Assembly (NCBI GenBank): GCA_029582165.1
Contig: CM055883.1
Location: 17,764,501 to 17,828,500, forward strand
Source of the DNA: Portulaca oleracea
Taxonomy: Eukaryota; Streptophyta; Magnoliopsida; Caryophyllales; Portulacaceae
Direction of reading: 5' to 3'
Length of the DNA stretch: 64,000 nt
Part shown: positions 21,765 to 32,236 of the stretch, one piece after another
How positions within the stretch are numbered: position 1 is the stretch's first letter
How the letters are laid out: each line of letters starts with the position of its first letter
Program-made: the position numbers and the translations under genes
The notes under the pieces: model-generated
Database searches by the model: none
What the model was told of the DNA's origin: nothing
The model's input: the letters and a program-made list of their open reading frames with translations, nothing else

Positions 21765-23600
21765 TTGCTTTGCTTGTTTAGCATCAAGTTAAAAAAATCA
21801 CTAAAAATTAAGAAAATAGAAAAACCAACTAAAAAGGAGAAAGTGCGTCATTCGATAGGATGGGTCCGAAAACCGGAAACTAGTAGACTGGTTAGGGTAG
21901 AGAGACCTTTAGTCGACCCGCCTAACATGGGTGAGGAAGGACCGAGGGTTACCTTGAGCGACCAGCTCTATCCATCTTATGACCCGCCTCCATCGTGTTT
22001 TGTGTTACCAACCCTACCTCAGGGAGTTACCTTTGATCCCAGACAGTATCACACTCAAAACCTACCTCTTTTTACTGGGACGGGGTTGGCGCTTATCTGG
22101 ACAGCAGAGTATAAGGAGTACCTTAGTATGGTCACACCACCTGGGGTACCTTTAGATTATGTTCTGTTGAAATATTTGCCCTTCGCTCTACGAGATTCGG
22201 CAAACAGGTGGATGTATAGTATCAAACCGGGGCCCATAAACTCATGGGATAGTTTCTTGAAGGTATTTATGAAGAGGTATTTCCCAAATTTCATGGCAGT
22301 TCAAATGAGAAACTCCATTTTGAAGTTTAGACAGGATAAGGGGGAGCCTTACTGGAAAGCTTTGGAGAGGTTCAAGAATCTTTTGTCTCAATTTCCCCAC
22401 CATGGGTTTGACCTAGTGAGACTGTGCCAAATAGTGTATGAGGGGGTAGATCAGGAGACCCGAGTAACCTTAGAGTCTATGTGTCAAGGGGGATTTGTGG
22501 ACAAAACTGCGGAGGAAGCTTGGGATTTCTTGGAGAGTATGTCAGAAAGAGTAATGCAATGGGGAAACACTAGGGATGAGTCCATAGGAGCACAGTTGTC
22601 CAATGCACGGGGAGGGGTTCACGTGGTGAGTGAGAGTACTGGGTACGAAGCTAGGTTTGCTTCTTTAGAGAATATGATAAAAACCTTAGCCCAACAACAA
22701 CTAGCATCTACTAAGACCCAACCTTGCGTACAAGTGAATTCTTTAGAGCAACCCATGTCTCCGAACCCTCAATCTTCTTTGATTTGTGCTTGGTGCCAAG
22801 GACCTGACCATGTATATGCTAATTGCCCTTTGTATTTGCAACATGTGTTAGCTAACGTGGAAAATGTTAATGCTATGTTTAACCAGTACCGGCCGTACCA
22901 ATTTCCTGGGGTGCCAAAACACCCTTTCTTGTCTTACGGGCCGGATAATCAAAATGTTTTGAGGCCACCGATGCACCAGGGAGGAAGTTTCCAAGGAAAC
23001 CCACCTCCTCCTCACCAACATCAAACCCAACCAAGACCACCACCTCAGGCTGCTTATCAAGCACCTCGAGGGCAGACCATCCATCCCCAGATCGCCCATA
23101 CCCGACCTCCACCAGGATACCAAGGTGAGGACAAGGGGGATAGGAAGTACAAAGAGTTAGAGTCTGGTTTGAGTAGGGTTGAGGATACGATGAGTGACAT
23201 GGCAAAAATGGTGAAACAATTGAATGAGAGTGTAGCTCAACTTATGATGTCTAATAGGGATAGGGGAACTTTCCCTGGACAACCGGAGACGAACCCTAAG
23301 GGGAAAGCTTCTTGTTCATCCTCTTGTGACCCAAACCATATTAGGGGGCTTAATGCGGTGATTACTCTTAGATCAGGAAGGGAAGTAGACAATCAGGTCC
23401 GAGAATTACCTTCAGATTCGCCTAGGAAACAACATGTGAGTGTTGGACCTTGTGATGAGCTAGTTGAGGATGAGCCGTGTGAGGAAGAGAGGTTGACCAA
23501 CTTAGGTGACAACCCGAGTCCTAAGACCTCACCTAGAGTGCTTCCTAATTCCAGCCCTGTTCAACCTGTGGCGTATAAGCCTTCCCCACCTTTTCCTTAA
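21765..23600 (+). pseudogene. gag: Athila Gag
   Basis: Open frame of 611 codons. The first ATG that starts a plausible Gag is at 21927 (MGEEGPRVT, codon 55); the upstream 54 codons lack an ATG start. The retrotransposon Gag domain spans about codons 125-235 (NRWMYSIKPG, WDSFLKVFMKRYFP). A CCHC zinc knuckle lies at C341, C344, H349 and C354. A Pro/Gln-rich stretch follows, then a short coiled-coil-like segment. Gag forms the particle and binds the genomic RNA. A TAA at 23598-23600 separates it from the pol frame, which continues in the same frame. In this family gag and pol are usually one reading frame, so I read the TAA as a nonsense mutation. Confidence 0.88.
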
Positions 23601-23603
23601 AGG

Positions 23604-25277
23604 TTGAGGGGAACTAAGGACCAGAAATTTCTTGAAAAGATTAGGGAGACTTTTTCTCAAGTCAAGGTCAACATCCCCTTGTTGGACGCTATTCAGCAAT
23701 GTCCTTCCTACGCTAGGTTCCTCAAAGAATTGTGTACAACGAAGAGAGCAACTCAGGTTCCTAAGAAGGCCTTTTTGGCCTCTAATGTGAGCTCTATCTT
23801 GTCTAGTCAGGTTCCAGTGAAATATAATGACCCAAGGTGCCCAACTATTTCCATTACCATAGGAGATAATCAGATTGAGAGAGCCCTCCTTGATTTAGGG
23901 GCAAGTGTCAACTTGCTACCTTTACATGTTTGTGAGACCTTGGGGTTGGGGGAATTGAAACATACAAGAATGGTTCTCCAATTAGCTGACCGGTCTACGA
24001 GAGTGCTTAGGGGGGTAGTTGAGGATGTGTTGATCCAAGTTGGAACCTTTGTCTTTCCTGTAGACTTTGTTGTGTTAGAAATAGCTAGGGTTCAGAGTCC
24101 TCGTGACGAGATTCCGGTCATTTTAGGTAGACCCTTTTTAGCTACATCTAATGCTTGGATTAATTATAAAGATGGGAGAATGAAACTGACTTTTGGGAAT
24201 TTGACTATGGAATTGAATATTTTTGACCTACAAAAGTCACCATTAGGACATGATGAGCAAGAGTGTAATGCTGTGAATTGGATTAGTGACCTTGAGAGTG
24301 GTAACCCTTCTGATCTGGATGTTGCCCCTTGTGTGAGTGATCTTGTTGAGTTAGGATTCGACCCAGACTGTGTAACCTCACTATGTGATTCTGATGTGTT
24401 TGACGGTGAATTGCTTTATAAGCCTTTGTTTGCCTCTCAACATGTGCCTGACATAATAGAACCTGAGCCACCATCTTCTAAAACCCTTGAACTTAAACCT
24501 CTTCCTTCCGAGTTAAAGTATGTTTTCCTTGGCCCTAGTGAGACTTACCCGGTTATTATAGCTTCGAACCTAGGAGAGGACCAAGAAAACAAACTAGTCG
24601 AGGTTCTTAGGATAAATAGAGGGGCTTTGGGATGGACGCTTGGAGACATCAGGGGGATTAGTCCATCTATTGTGCAGCATAGGATATTTTTGGAAGATGA
24701 TAGTGTAGCCCAGAGGGACCCTTTAAGGAGACTCAATCCCCAAATGAAGGAGGTGGTTAAGAAGGAGATTCTGAAATGGTTAGACAATGACATCATTTAC
24801 CCGATTTCTGACAGTAAATGGGTTAGTCCTATGCATGTAGTCCCTAAAAAGGCCGGGTTGACAGTGGTGGAGAATGAGAGGGGCGAATTAGTGTCGACCC
24901 GCATTCCATCGGGATGGAGATTATGCATAGATTACAGAAAACTCAATAAGGCTACGAGAAAAGACCATTTTCCATTACCTTTCATGGATCAAATGTTAGA
25001 AAAACTGGCGGGGCATGACTTCTTTTGTTTTCTAGATGGCTATTCGGGGTATACTCAGATTTCTATAGCCCCGTGTGATCAGGAGAAAACGACTTTTACT
25101 TGCTCATTTGGTACGTTTGCTTTCCGTAGGATGCCCTTCGGACTTTGCAACGCCCCCGCCACTTTTCAGCGGTGTATGGTGTCTATATTCTCGGACCTTG
25201 TTGATGACTGTGTTGAAATTTTCATGGATGATTTCTCAGTATTTGGCACCACCTTTGATGATTGTTTGTCCAATTAG
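23604..25277 (+). pseudogene. pol: Athila protease and reverse transcriptase
   Basis: Continues in frame after the TAA. The protease has DLGASVNLLP as active site, the normal Athila variant of D-S/T-G, and ILGRPFL as the second strand. RT follows: WRLCIDYRKLNKATRKDHFPLP, FLDGYSGYTQI with a catalytic Asp, MPFGLCNAPATFQ, and an intact FMDD box. A TAG at 25275-25277 ends the frame about 20 codons after FMDD, so thumb and RNase H are cut off from RT. Confidence 0.9.
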
Positions 25278-25445
25278 AGTAGAGTCTTGAGTCGGTGCCA
25301 AGAAAAACACTTGACTTTAAACTAGGAGAAGTGCCATTTTATGGTACGAAAGGGCATTAGTTTTGGGCCACGTGATTTCAAAAGATGGAATCGAAGTGGA
25401 TAAAGCGAAAATTGACCTAGTTAGGAACTTGACCCCCCCACCTGT
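25278..25445 (+). pseudogene. pol: Athila RT-RNase H junction, frame-broken
   Basis: About 170 bp carrying the expected RT thumb sequence (CQEKHLTLN, then a stop, then EKCHFMV) with an internal TAG and at least one frameshift. A run of C at 25433-25440 precedes the reopening of the frame. Confidence 0.75.
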
Positions 25446-27383
25446 GTGAAGGAGGTTAGGTCCTTTTTAGGACATGCTGGGTTTTATCGTCGATTCATTC
25501 GTGATTTTAGTAAGATTGCCAAACCCCTTTCTACTTTATTGGCCAAGGAGGTGACTTTTGATTTTTCTGATGAGTGTTTGAAGGCCTTTAATACACTTAA
25601 AGATGCCTTGATATCGCCTCCTATTCTCAAACCTCCCACGTGGGGGGAACCGTTTGAGTTGATGTGTGATGCTTCCGACTTTGCTATAGGTGTGGTCTTA
25701 GGACAACGAATTGACAAAAAACCTGTCGTGATTCACTATGCAAGTCATACTTTAAATGAAGCACAACTGAATTACACTGTCACTGAGAAAGAGTTTCTAG
25801 CTGTGGTTTATGCATTTAAGAAATTTCGGGCTTATTTGTTGGGGTCTAGAGTGATTGTTTTTACTGACCATTCGGCGATTCGCTATTTGATGGAGAAAAA
25901 AGAGTCTAAGCCTAGGTTGGTTAGGTGGGTGTTGTTACTTCAAGAATTTGATTGTGAAATCCGTGATAGGAAAGGATCTGACAACCCAGTCGCGGACCAC
26001 CTTTCTAGGATAACACCTGAACATGTGTTAGAGTCTCCTATAGATGCTTGTTTTCCTGATGAACGCATTCTTAGCATAGGAGTAGCACCGTGGTTTGCTG
26101 ACATTGTTAATTTTAAAGTCACGGGAGAAATGCCCAATGATTGGAATAGACATGATAGAGATAGGTTCCTTTACATTGTCAAAAATTTCATATGGGATGA
26201 CCCCTATCTGTTTAAGTATTGTCCTGATCAAATTCTTAGAAGGTGTGTTCCGGATGAGTCTATCATGGATGTCCTTTCGTTTTGCCACGACCAACCGTGT
26301 GGGGGACATTTTAGTGGGAAAAAGACAGCGTATAAGGTTTTACAAAGTGGATTCTATTGGCCTACCATCTTTAAAGACGCCCATACTTATGCCCAGAGCT
26401 GTTTTAGTTGTCAGAGTTTGAGTAAAATCTCTAGAAGAAACATGATGCCCTTACAACCCGAGATCTTTGTGGATGTATTCGATGTTTGGGGCATTGATTT
26501 TATGGGACCATTTCCTACCTCTTTTGGGAATGAGTATATTCTTCTAGCAGTGGACTACGTGTCAAAATGGGTTGAAGCAATTCCGTCGAAAAGAAATGAC
26601 GCTAAAGTTGTGACTAGGTTCCTTCGAGAAAACATTTTCTCTAGGTTTGGGGTGCCTAAAGCCATCATTAGTGACCAGGGGACTCACTTCAATAATCGTT
26701 CTTTCGCGGCTTTGCTTAGGAAATACTCTGTTGAGCATAGAATGACTACCGCCTATCACCCTCAATCAAATGGCCAAGCTGAGGTTTCCAATAGGCAAAT
26801 TAAACAAATTCTTGAAAAGACAGTGTCAAAGAATAGGAAAGATTGGTCCACTAAATTGACCGATGCTTTATGGGCCTATAGGACAGCTTACAAGACTCCC
26901 ATAGGAATGTCACCGTATAGAGCAGTCTTTGGGAAACCTTGTCATTTGCCAGTAGAGCTCGAGCATAGGGCGTGGTGGGCTTTGAAAGCCTTGAACCTTG
27001 ACCTGTCGGCAGCTGGGGACATTAGAAAGTTGACCTTGTGTGAGCTAGAGGAGTTAAGGAGAGAAGCTTACGAAAACGGAAGATTAAGTAAGGAGCGATC
27101 GAAGGTCTTACATGATAAAGTGATCCTTAGAAAAACCTTCGTTCCGGGGCAGAAAGTCCTCCTTTATGACTCACGTTTGCATTTGTTTGCGGGTAAATTG
27201 AAGTCTAGATGGACCGGTCCATTCATTGTGACCGCTGTGTTTCCCTCGGGAGTAGTTGAAATCAAGGACCCCACTAATGCATCAATGTGGAAAGTTAACG
27301 GTCACAGGTTGAAACCCTTTTTGGAGCTTCCAGAGAAAGTGGATGTGGAGTGTGTAACATTCCATGTTCCATCTGTTGATTGA
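25446..27383 (+). pseudogene. pol: Athila RNase H and integrase
   Basis: Open for 645 codons with no internal stop. RNase H comes first: [29 protein letters not shown] and the terminal ADHLSR keep the catalytic acidic residues. Integrase follows: the HHCC zinc-binding motif (HDQPCGGHF ... CFSCQ), then the core [18 protein letters not shown] and GQAEVSNRQ carrying D, D and E. The C-terminus ([19 protein letters not shown]) is the DNA-binding domain. The frame has no ATG of its own because it is the 3' part of the polyprotein. The TGA is at 27381-27383. Of all segments here this is the best preserved. Confidence 0.92.
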
Positions 27384-27688
27384 AGAACATTGAGGTAACA
27401 TCTTTGTATATATTGTAAATTAGTTTATTTTTCTTGTTTGTTTCTTTGTTTAATTCTCTTAACTATGCACTAACGAGAAGGAAGGATCATTTATTGCTCA
27501 CATATATTCACCATTTCATGGCTTGTATACTCAATCTCCATTTACAAGTCATGTGATGATTATTTGAGATCTAATCAGGTATTATCCTTCTTTTTCTTTG
27601 GAGTTAGTTGGTGAGATAATTTTTTTCATTCTTTTTGTTAGATTTTAGATTTTTATTCTTTTAGGGTGTTTGTCTTCCTTTATTTCTT

Positions 27689-27736
27689 GCCACAATGAGG
27701 ACATAGTGTGGCCTTTTTGTGTGGGAGTGGGGAGGC
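27689..27736 (+). other. Stem-loop plus internal polypurine-like tract (upstream of env-position ORF)
   Basis: Stem arms GCCACA (27689-27694) and TGTGGC (27707-27712), followed by TGTGTGGGAGTGGGGAGG ending near 27736. The purine block nearly equals the terminal PPT at 32224-32236. Confidence 0.6.
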
Positions 27737-27963
27737 ATGCATGCCGGCTTTCTTTTCTTTTTCTTTGAAATTTTTGAAAAACTAAAAGATTTTGTTTTGT
27801 TTATTTAGGTTTTTTTTTTTTAGATTTTTGAGAATTTCGGGCTTTTGAAATGTCCCAGAGGGGTTTTTGAGAGATCGAGGATTTGAACATGTTTGTAGTA
27901 GAAGTGAGAAGGTTTATTACCTTGAGAAATTTTTAACTCCTTGCATTGTTGGTCAGAACCCTT

Positions 27964-28348
27964 GCTCGGGCGAGCAGAAATTTGGCTCGGGCGAGCAGCC
28001 TTACTGAGGAGTTTTCATGAGTAAAGGAGAAAGAGAAGGCAATATTTCCAGAAGAGCTGCTCGGGCGAGGGAAAATCAGGCTCGGTCGAGCTTGTCCACT
28101 GTGCCTAAATTGAGAGTGACTCCTGCGTCAAGGAAGGCGGCCGACAGAACCCTTGCTCGGGCGAGCAACATTTTTGCTCGGGCGAGCTTGTCCCTGGCGC
28201 CAAAGGAAGAAGTCAGCGGACACACCTAGGTGTCGGAAGAAGCTCGGGCGAGCGTATCTGCCTGCTCGGTCGAGCAGTCGTTCGGACAGACCTGTTTTCG
28301 CATCCAGAACCCCTGCTCGGGCGAGCAGGTTATTTGGCTCGGGCGAGC
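27964..28348. repeat. GCTCG-NN-CGAGC array in the spacer
   Basis: Ten copies, starting at 27964, 27985, 28059, 28080, 28155, 28176, 28242, 28264, 28315 and 28337. They come in pairs whose starts are 21-22 bp apart. Centres are GG or GT, the reverse complements of the CC and AC centres most common in the LTRs. Confidence 0.88.
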
Positions 28349-28924
28349 CAGCGACAGATCTGTTTTCTGTCGGGAGTTTTATTTCGATTCTTTCTCATTT
28401 TCTTCATACTTTCTCACTTATTTTCTCTCTCATCTCTCTCTCTCTCACTTCCCCCAACCCCTAGCATCAAGCCCTAATCCCTAAATCTTTGATTTCCTCT
28501 TCGAATTCTTCCAGTTAGGTGGTTTTTACCCTAGGCATGCGTCATTCTTCTTTGCGTCTTTGGTCTTGTCGTTCTTCTTTCTTTGCGTCTTTGGTCTTGT
28601 CGTTCTTTGCTCTCGTAGTGCGTTGGTTGCTGGGCGAGTGACCGTGGGTTGTACTGAGTTTTGGGGGAAAGACGGTTTTTGCCAAGGGGGAGGTCTCAAG
28701 GTCCCGAGTTGCTGTTGTGTACTTGCTCTTTGCCCGATTCGTGTTACCACTTGGTGTTTGGTGCTTAATTGGGAGGTAACATTCACAATTAGTGTTTTCA
28801 AGTTTGATTTCAAAGTTAAATTGGGTGCTACTTGTGATTGTTTCTCAGATTTAGGGCTTGAGTGTTGTGTGTATTGATTGCTATTTGGGGATTCTTGAGT
28901 TGCTAGTGTGTTTTGTAATTCACA

Positions 28925-30421
28925 ATGGTTCGATCTAAGAGAGCCCGCACCGATGAGGAAGGTACACCTTCACCACCGCCTGAGTCTTCATCGGCGGCGG
29001 TGAATAAAGATCGTTACAAGGCCCAACCGCCCACGCTTCTTCAGGCTGACCCGGGATTGCGAATTCGGTTCAGGGATGAGCATCATCAAGAGAGATATGA
29101 GCTTTATCAACACCGGAAACTTTGTGCTCCGGACGTTTATGATGAAGCCACAGTGAAGAGGGTGTATTGTGGCCCCAGTTTTGATTATATTATAAGGGTC
29201 TTGGGTTGGGAATCCTTCATTAAGATTGACGAATCTCTTTACGATCAACCGATTCTTGAGTTCCTCAGTTCTATCCAAGTTGAGGATGTTGATACACGCC
29301 ACACTAGGTTCCGTTATAGGGTGGACAACAAGGAGAAAACTTGCACGGTGCAAGAGTTTTGTCAAGCACTTGGGTTACCGGCGGATGGGTTGCATTTTGA
29401 GGAGAGTGTGCACTTTGATGAACAAGCTGCTATGAAGAGTCTTACTTGTTGGGGTCGGAAACACCAAACGTCAAATGCTCTTGAGGAGTGCTCCTTCTTG
29501 ACCAGAAATTCCAAGTCTCGTGACTTTTGTAACTTAGCGATTCGAATCTTTCATCGCATAGTTTCAAATTCGGTCTTCGGAAGAGATGATGGGAGGGCAA
29601 ATGTGCGGAGGGATGATTTGTTTATCATCTTTAACACCCTCCAAGGGATGCGGGTGAACACAGGGTCGTGCATTTTGCATTGCTTCAAAGACATTACCTC
29701 TAAACACCTTACCTCTACAATTGGAATGGGGCATATTATTTGCCACTTCTTGATGAAGAAAGGTTTTGGAGGATATATCCGCAAGTTCACCCCGAGATAT
29801 TTTCCCGACCCCATCGACGATATTAGGTTGCAACGCATGGGTATCCTTGAGCGTCACAACACAAAGCATATATACAAGCACGGCTCGGATAAGTATGCAA
29901 CTTCCATTCATTTGGACCATGCGTGAGCTGCACGTTGGTTGGATGTGACCAATCAACATAACTGGTCATGTGGCAAAAATCCAAGGAGCAACCGTCGAGT
30001 TGGGGGGCCCGATGACCCATTTGTGAGCGGAAATGTGGAAGAAGAGGAGGAGCCGGCAACCCAAGATGAAGCTAGTGGTAGTAATTCCCAAGAGATTACG
30101 ATGGGGCACTTGGCAAGCCGATTGGATCAACTGAGTATTGACCTCCGTGAACAGCGAACTTTGCTACAAAGTACGCACAACTTGATGGAGAGTCAACAGG
30201 AACTCCTTCGTGCGCAACAGTTGACTCTTGAACGGCACGAAGGATACTTTCAGCGCTATGACGAGTACTTCCATCAACAGAATCAATATTGGAGAGATTG
30301 GGGATATTACCACTATGCTATCGCCGACCATTCGCCAGCACCACCCGACTATGTCAACCAGTATTACCCGACTTACTTCCCCTACTATCCGTACCCTCCT
30401 CCGGGAGGTAATGAGCAGTGA
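28925..30421 (+). pseudogene. Athila envelope-position ORF (ATHILA ORF-1 type)
   Basis: One reading frame from ATG 28925 (MVRSKRARTDEEG) to 30421, about 498 codons, interrupted by a single TGA at 29924-29926. The N-terminus is basic with a nuclear-localisation-like KRAR. The middle has a conserved globular region (FDYIIRVLGWESF, VQEFCQALGLPADG, GKYIRKF-like sequence). The last 160 codons have an acidic linker, a coiled-coil-like Gln/Leu-rich helix (SRLDQLSIDLREQRTLLQ) and a Tyr/Pro-rich tail (YFPYYPYPPPGG). I recognise the ATHILA ORF-1 family, which occupies the envelope position. I see no signal peptide or clear membrane segment, so a true envelope role is doubtful. Confidence 0.75.
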
Positions 30422-30894
30422 TTGTGAGCATTCCGCACTCCCCTCTGTTATTTTGCATTAGCTGTGTGTTTTCATTTTGAGATATACATGCGCGAGGGGT
30501 TGTGTGATGTTTCTGGGCAGTGGCGAGGCATTTCACCCTTAATTCTCGCCTCATATAGTGAGATTCGGGGTTGAGGTTAGTCAGTGATCATGTACATTTG
30601 TGAATATTTGAAGTTTCTTTTTCTGATGTTGCGTTCGTGGATCGTGTGCTCGGATGAGCTTTACTTGGCGATCTTCAGGTATCATCCTTTAACCATCCTT
30701 CTCATTGTGAATATATTGTTGATCCATGATGCATGCTTGATTTTCTTTTTGGGTGGCGAACCCCTTGAGTGTGAATGTTGGGATATTATTGTTGTTGGAG
30801 CCGTGTGGGCTCGGGTCGCCACCACTTATTGTTTGTTATGTATTTGTTGTGTGTTTTTTTTAGGTTTTCTACCTTATTTGTGACACCCTTCTTC

Positions 30895-30938
30895 TCACAA
30901 TGGAGAGATTGTGAAGTTTTGTGTGGGAGTGGGGGGTG
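30895..30938 (+). other. Stem-loop plus internal polypurine-like tract (downstream of env-position ORF)
   Basis: Perfect 7-bp stem TCACAAT (30895-30901) / ATTGTGA (30908-30914), then TGTGTGGGAGTGGGGGG (30920-30936). The minus-strand Athila at 44750-44793 has CCACAATG/CATTGTGG followed by a G-rich tract, again with compensating stem changes. Confidence 0.65.
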
Positions 30939-32114
30939 ATACTTCCATTTGTCATGGGTAAATCACCTAGTTTTGAGTCTTTGTTTTCGTTTTTCGTAGT
31001 TTGTGTCGATAAATTTGAAAAATTTTGTGTGAAAAGGAGAAAAAAGGGAGTGAAAAACCTTAAAAGTTTTCGTTTTTCGTTTTGTTTTTGTTTTTGCTTT
31101 GTTTCTTGAATTTCGTTGTTGAAATCAGGAAGCCGTTCTTAATCTTCTTTGAAAGAAACCGGTTTGAGCATTTTCGACCATAACTTGGACAATTGCCATG
31201 ACTTATCTCTATTAGACCTCTACATGGAATGGGAAAGCGGAATCCTCAATTCTCACACGCTTTGATTGTGAATTCTTACCTAAGTTAGACGGTTTTAGTT
31301 GTTCAATTGCTCAAGCTCTTAATTAATGCATTAAATAATTACTGTCGGGCCTACCATCATGGGTTGGTTTGGGTGGATCGGCACCCTATGCCCCTTAAGT
31401 GCAATAACTCACGTATGGAGAAACCCAGCAGGGAGGGTAACCCTTTGCGAAGGCCGGTATTTAAATCCCGCAAAACCCGACACAAACGCTCTAAGAGACA
31501 CAAAACGGATTGAGTGGAAATAAAAAAGCGTAGGTTTTGAAAAAGAAAGAAAAGAGCGAAGCAAGCAAGAAAAAGAAAAAAAAAGAGTTGAGCAAAATAA
31601 TGGTAAGAAAGAGAAAAGTAAAAAAAAAAAGAGAGAGAAGAAAAAAGTAAAAAAAAAAAGGAAAAAAAGAGTAGGTTTTGAAAAAGAAAGAAAAGAGAGA
31701 TTGAAAGAAGAACCAAGAGTGAAATAGGCTAGATAATTCCGAGCTTGAGCATGAGAACAACTCTGATTGTCTGGTTTAGGATAGGAAAGACCGACTAGAG
31801 CCCACTTGCACATATGCACGAGGTGTTTTGTTCATCAGGAAGTGTTTTGGTTCAAAATTTCTAAGATTGGCAGTTGTTTGGGTTAGACGTTGTGAGATGC
31901 TCATAACGGTTCCTTTCGGAGGATTAATACCGTTTTCTTAATTGAAACAGCTTGATTCATTGAAACGAGTAGTTCTCTTTTTCTTTTCTTTTAAACTTGT
32001 TTTGTTTTTCACTTTCCCTCTCTCCTTTTTCTATGGCTTTTGTGGGTATAGTTGTTATAAACCCTCACGAGATCTACCTCGTCCACCCGGGCTGCCGGGG
32101 GGTTAAAAGGGCTT

Positions 32115-32135
32115 GATGCATATGCTAAATGCATC
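32115..32135 (+). other. Conserved stem-loop in Athila 3' UTR (copy 2)
   Basis: Arms GATGCAT (32115-32121) and ATGCATC (32129-32135) around a 7-nt loop. It corresponds to 13612-13630. Confidence 0.5.
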
Positions 32136-32199
32136 CGCGATTCCTGCGAAAGTGAGTTAGGATTTTTAGTTTCTCTTTCTAGTTCTTTTCTTGTTTTTA

Positions 32200-32220
32200 G
32201 TTTGCTCGGGGCGAGCAAAC
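32200..32220 (+). other. Perfect 9-bp stem-loop directly before the Athila PPT
   Basis: Arms GTTTGCTCG and CGAGCAAAC with a GGG loop. Its core GCTCG/CGAGC equals the arms of the 12-bp motif array. It is conserved in all three Athila copies in this window. Confidence 0.65.
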
Positions 32221-32236
32221 CCTTGTGTGGGAGTGG

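Larger units (their letters stand above)
27384..28924 (+). other. Athila spacer between pol and the envelope-position ORF
   Basis: About 1.5 kb without coding sequence. It holds a stem-loop plus polypurine-like module (27689-27736), a perfect 12-bp palindrome GGCATGCATGCC (27733-27744), and ten copies of the GCTCG-NN-CGAGC motif (27964-28348). A T/C-rich stretch at 28375-28450 could act as a splice acceptor region for a subgenomic envelope-type mRNA; that is inference. Confidence 0.7.
30422..32236 (+). other. Athila 3' untranslated region
   Basis: 1.8 kb without convincing genes. It contains a stem-loop plus polypurine-like module (30895-30938), an A/G-rich run (31500-31700, AAAG/GAAA repeats), the CCTCACGAGAT...CTCGTCCACC block (32061-32090), stem-loops at 32115-32135 and 32200-32220, and the terminal PPT TGTGTGGGAGTGG (32224-32236). 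Small open frames here are low-complexity. Confidence 0.75.

Noticed and set aside
27964..28348. Possible CRISPR array (regular short palindromic repeats)
   Set aside because: Repeats are only 12 bp, spacers are uneven and homologous to each other, no cas genes occur, and the context is a plant retrotransposon.
28925..30421. Infectious-retrovirus envelope protein
   Set aside because: Envelope position only. I see no signal peptide, membrane anchor or cleavage site in this ORF.
31357..31819. Phe/Ser-rich minus-strand ORFs as membrane proteins
   Set aside because: They are antisense translations of the A/G-rich run in the Athila 3' UTR.
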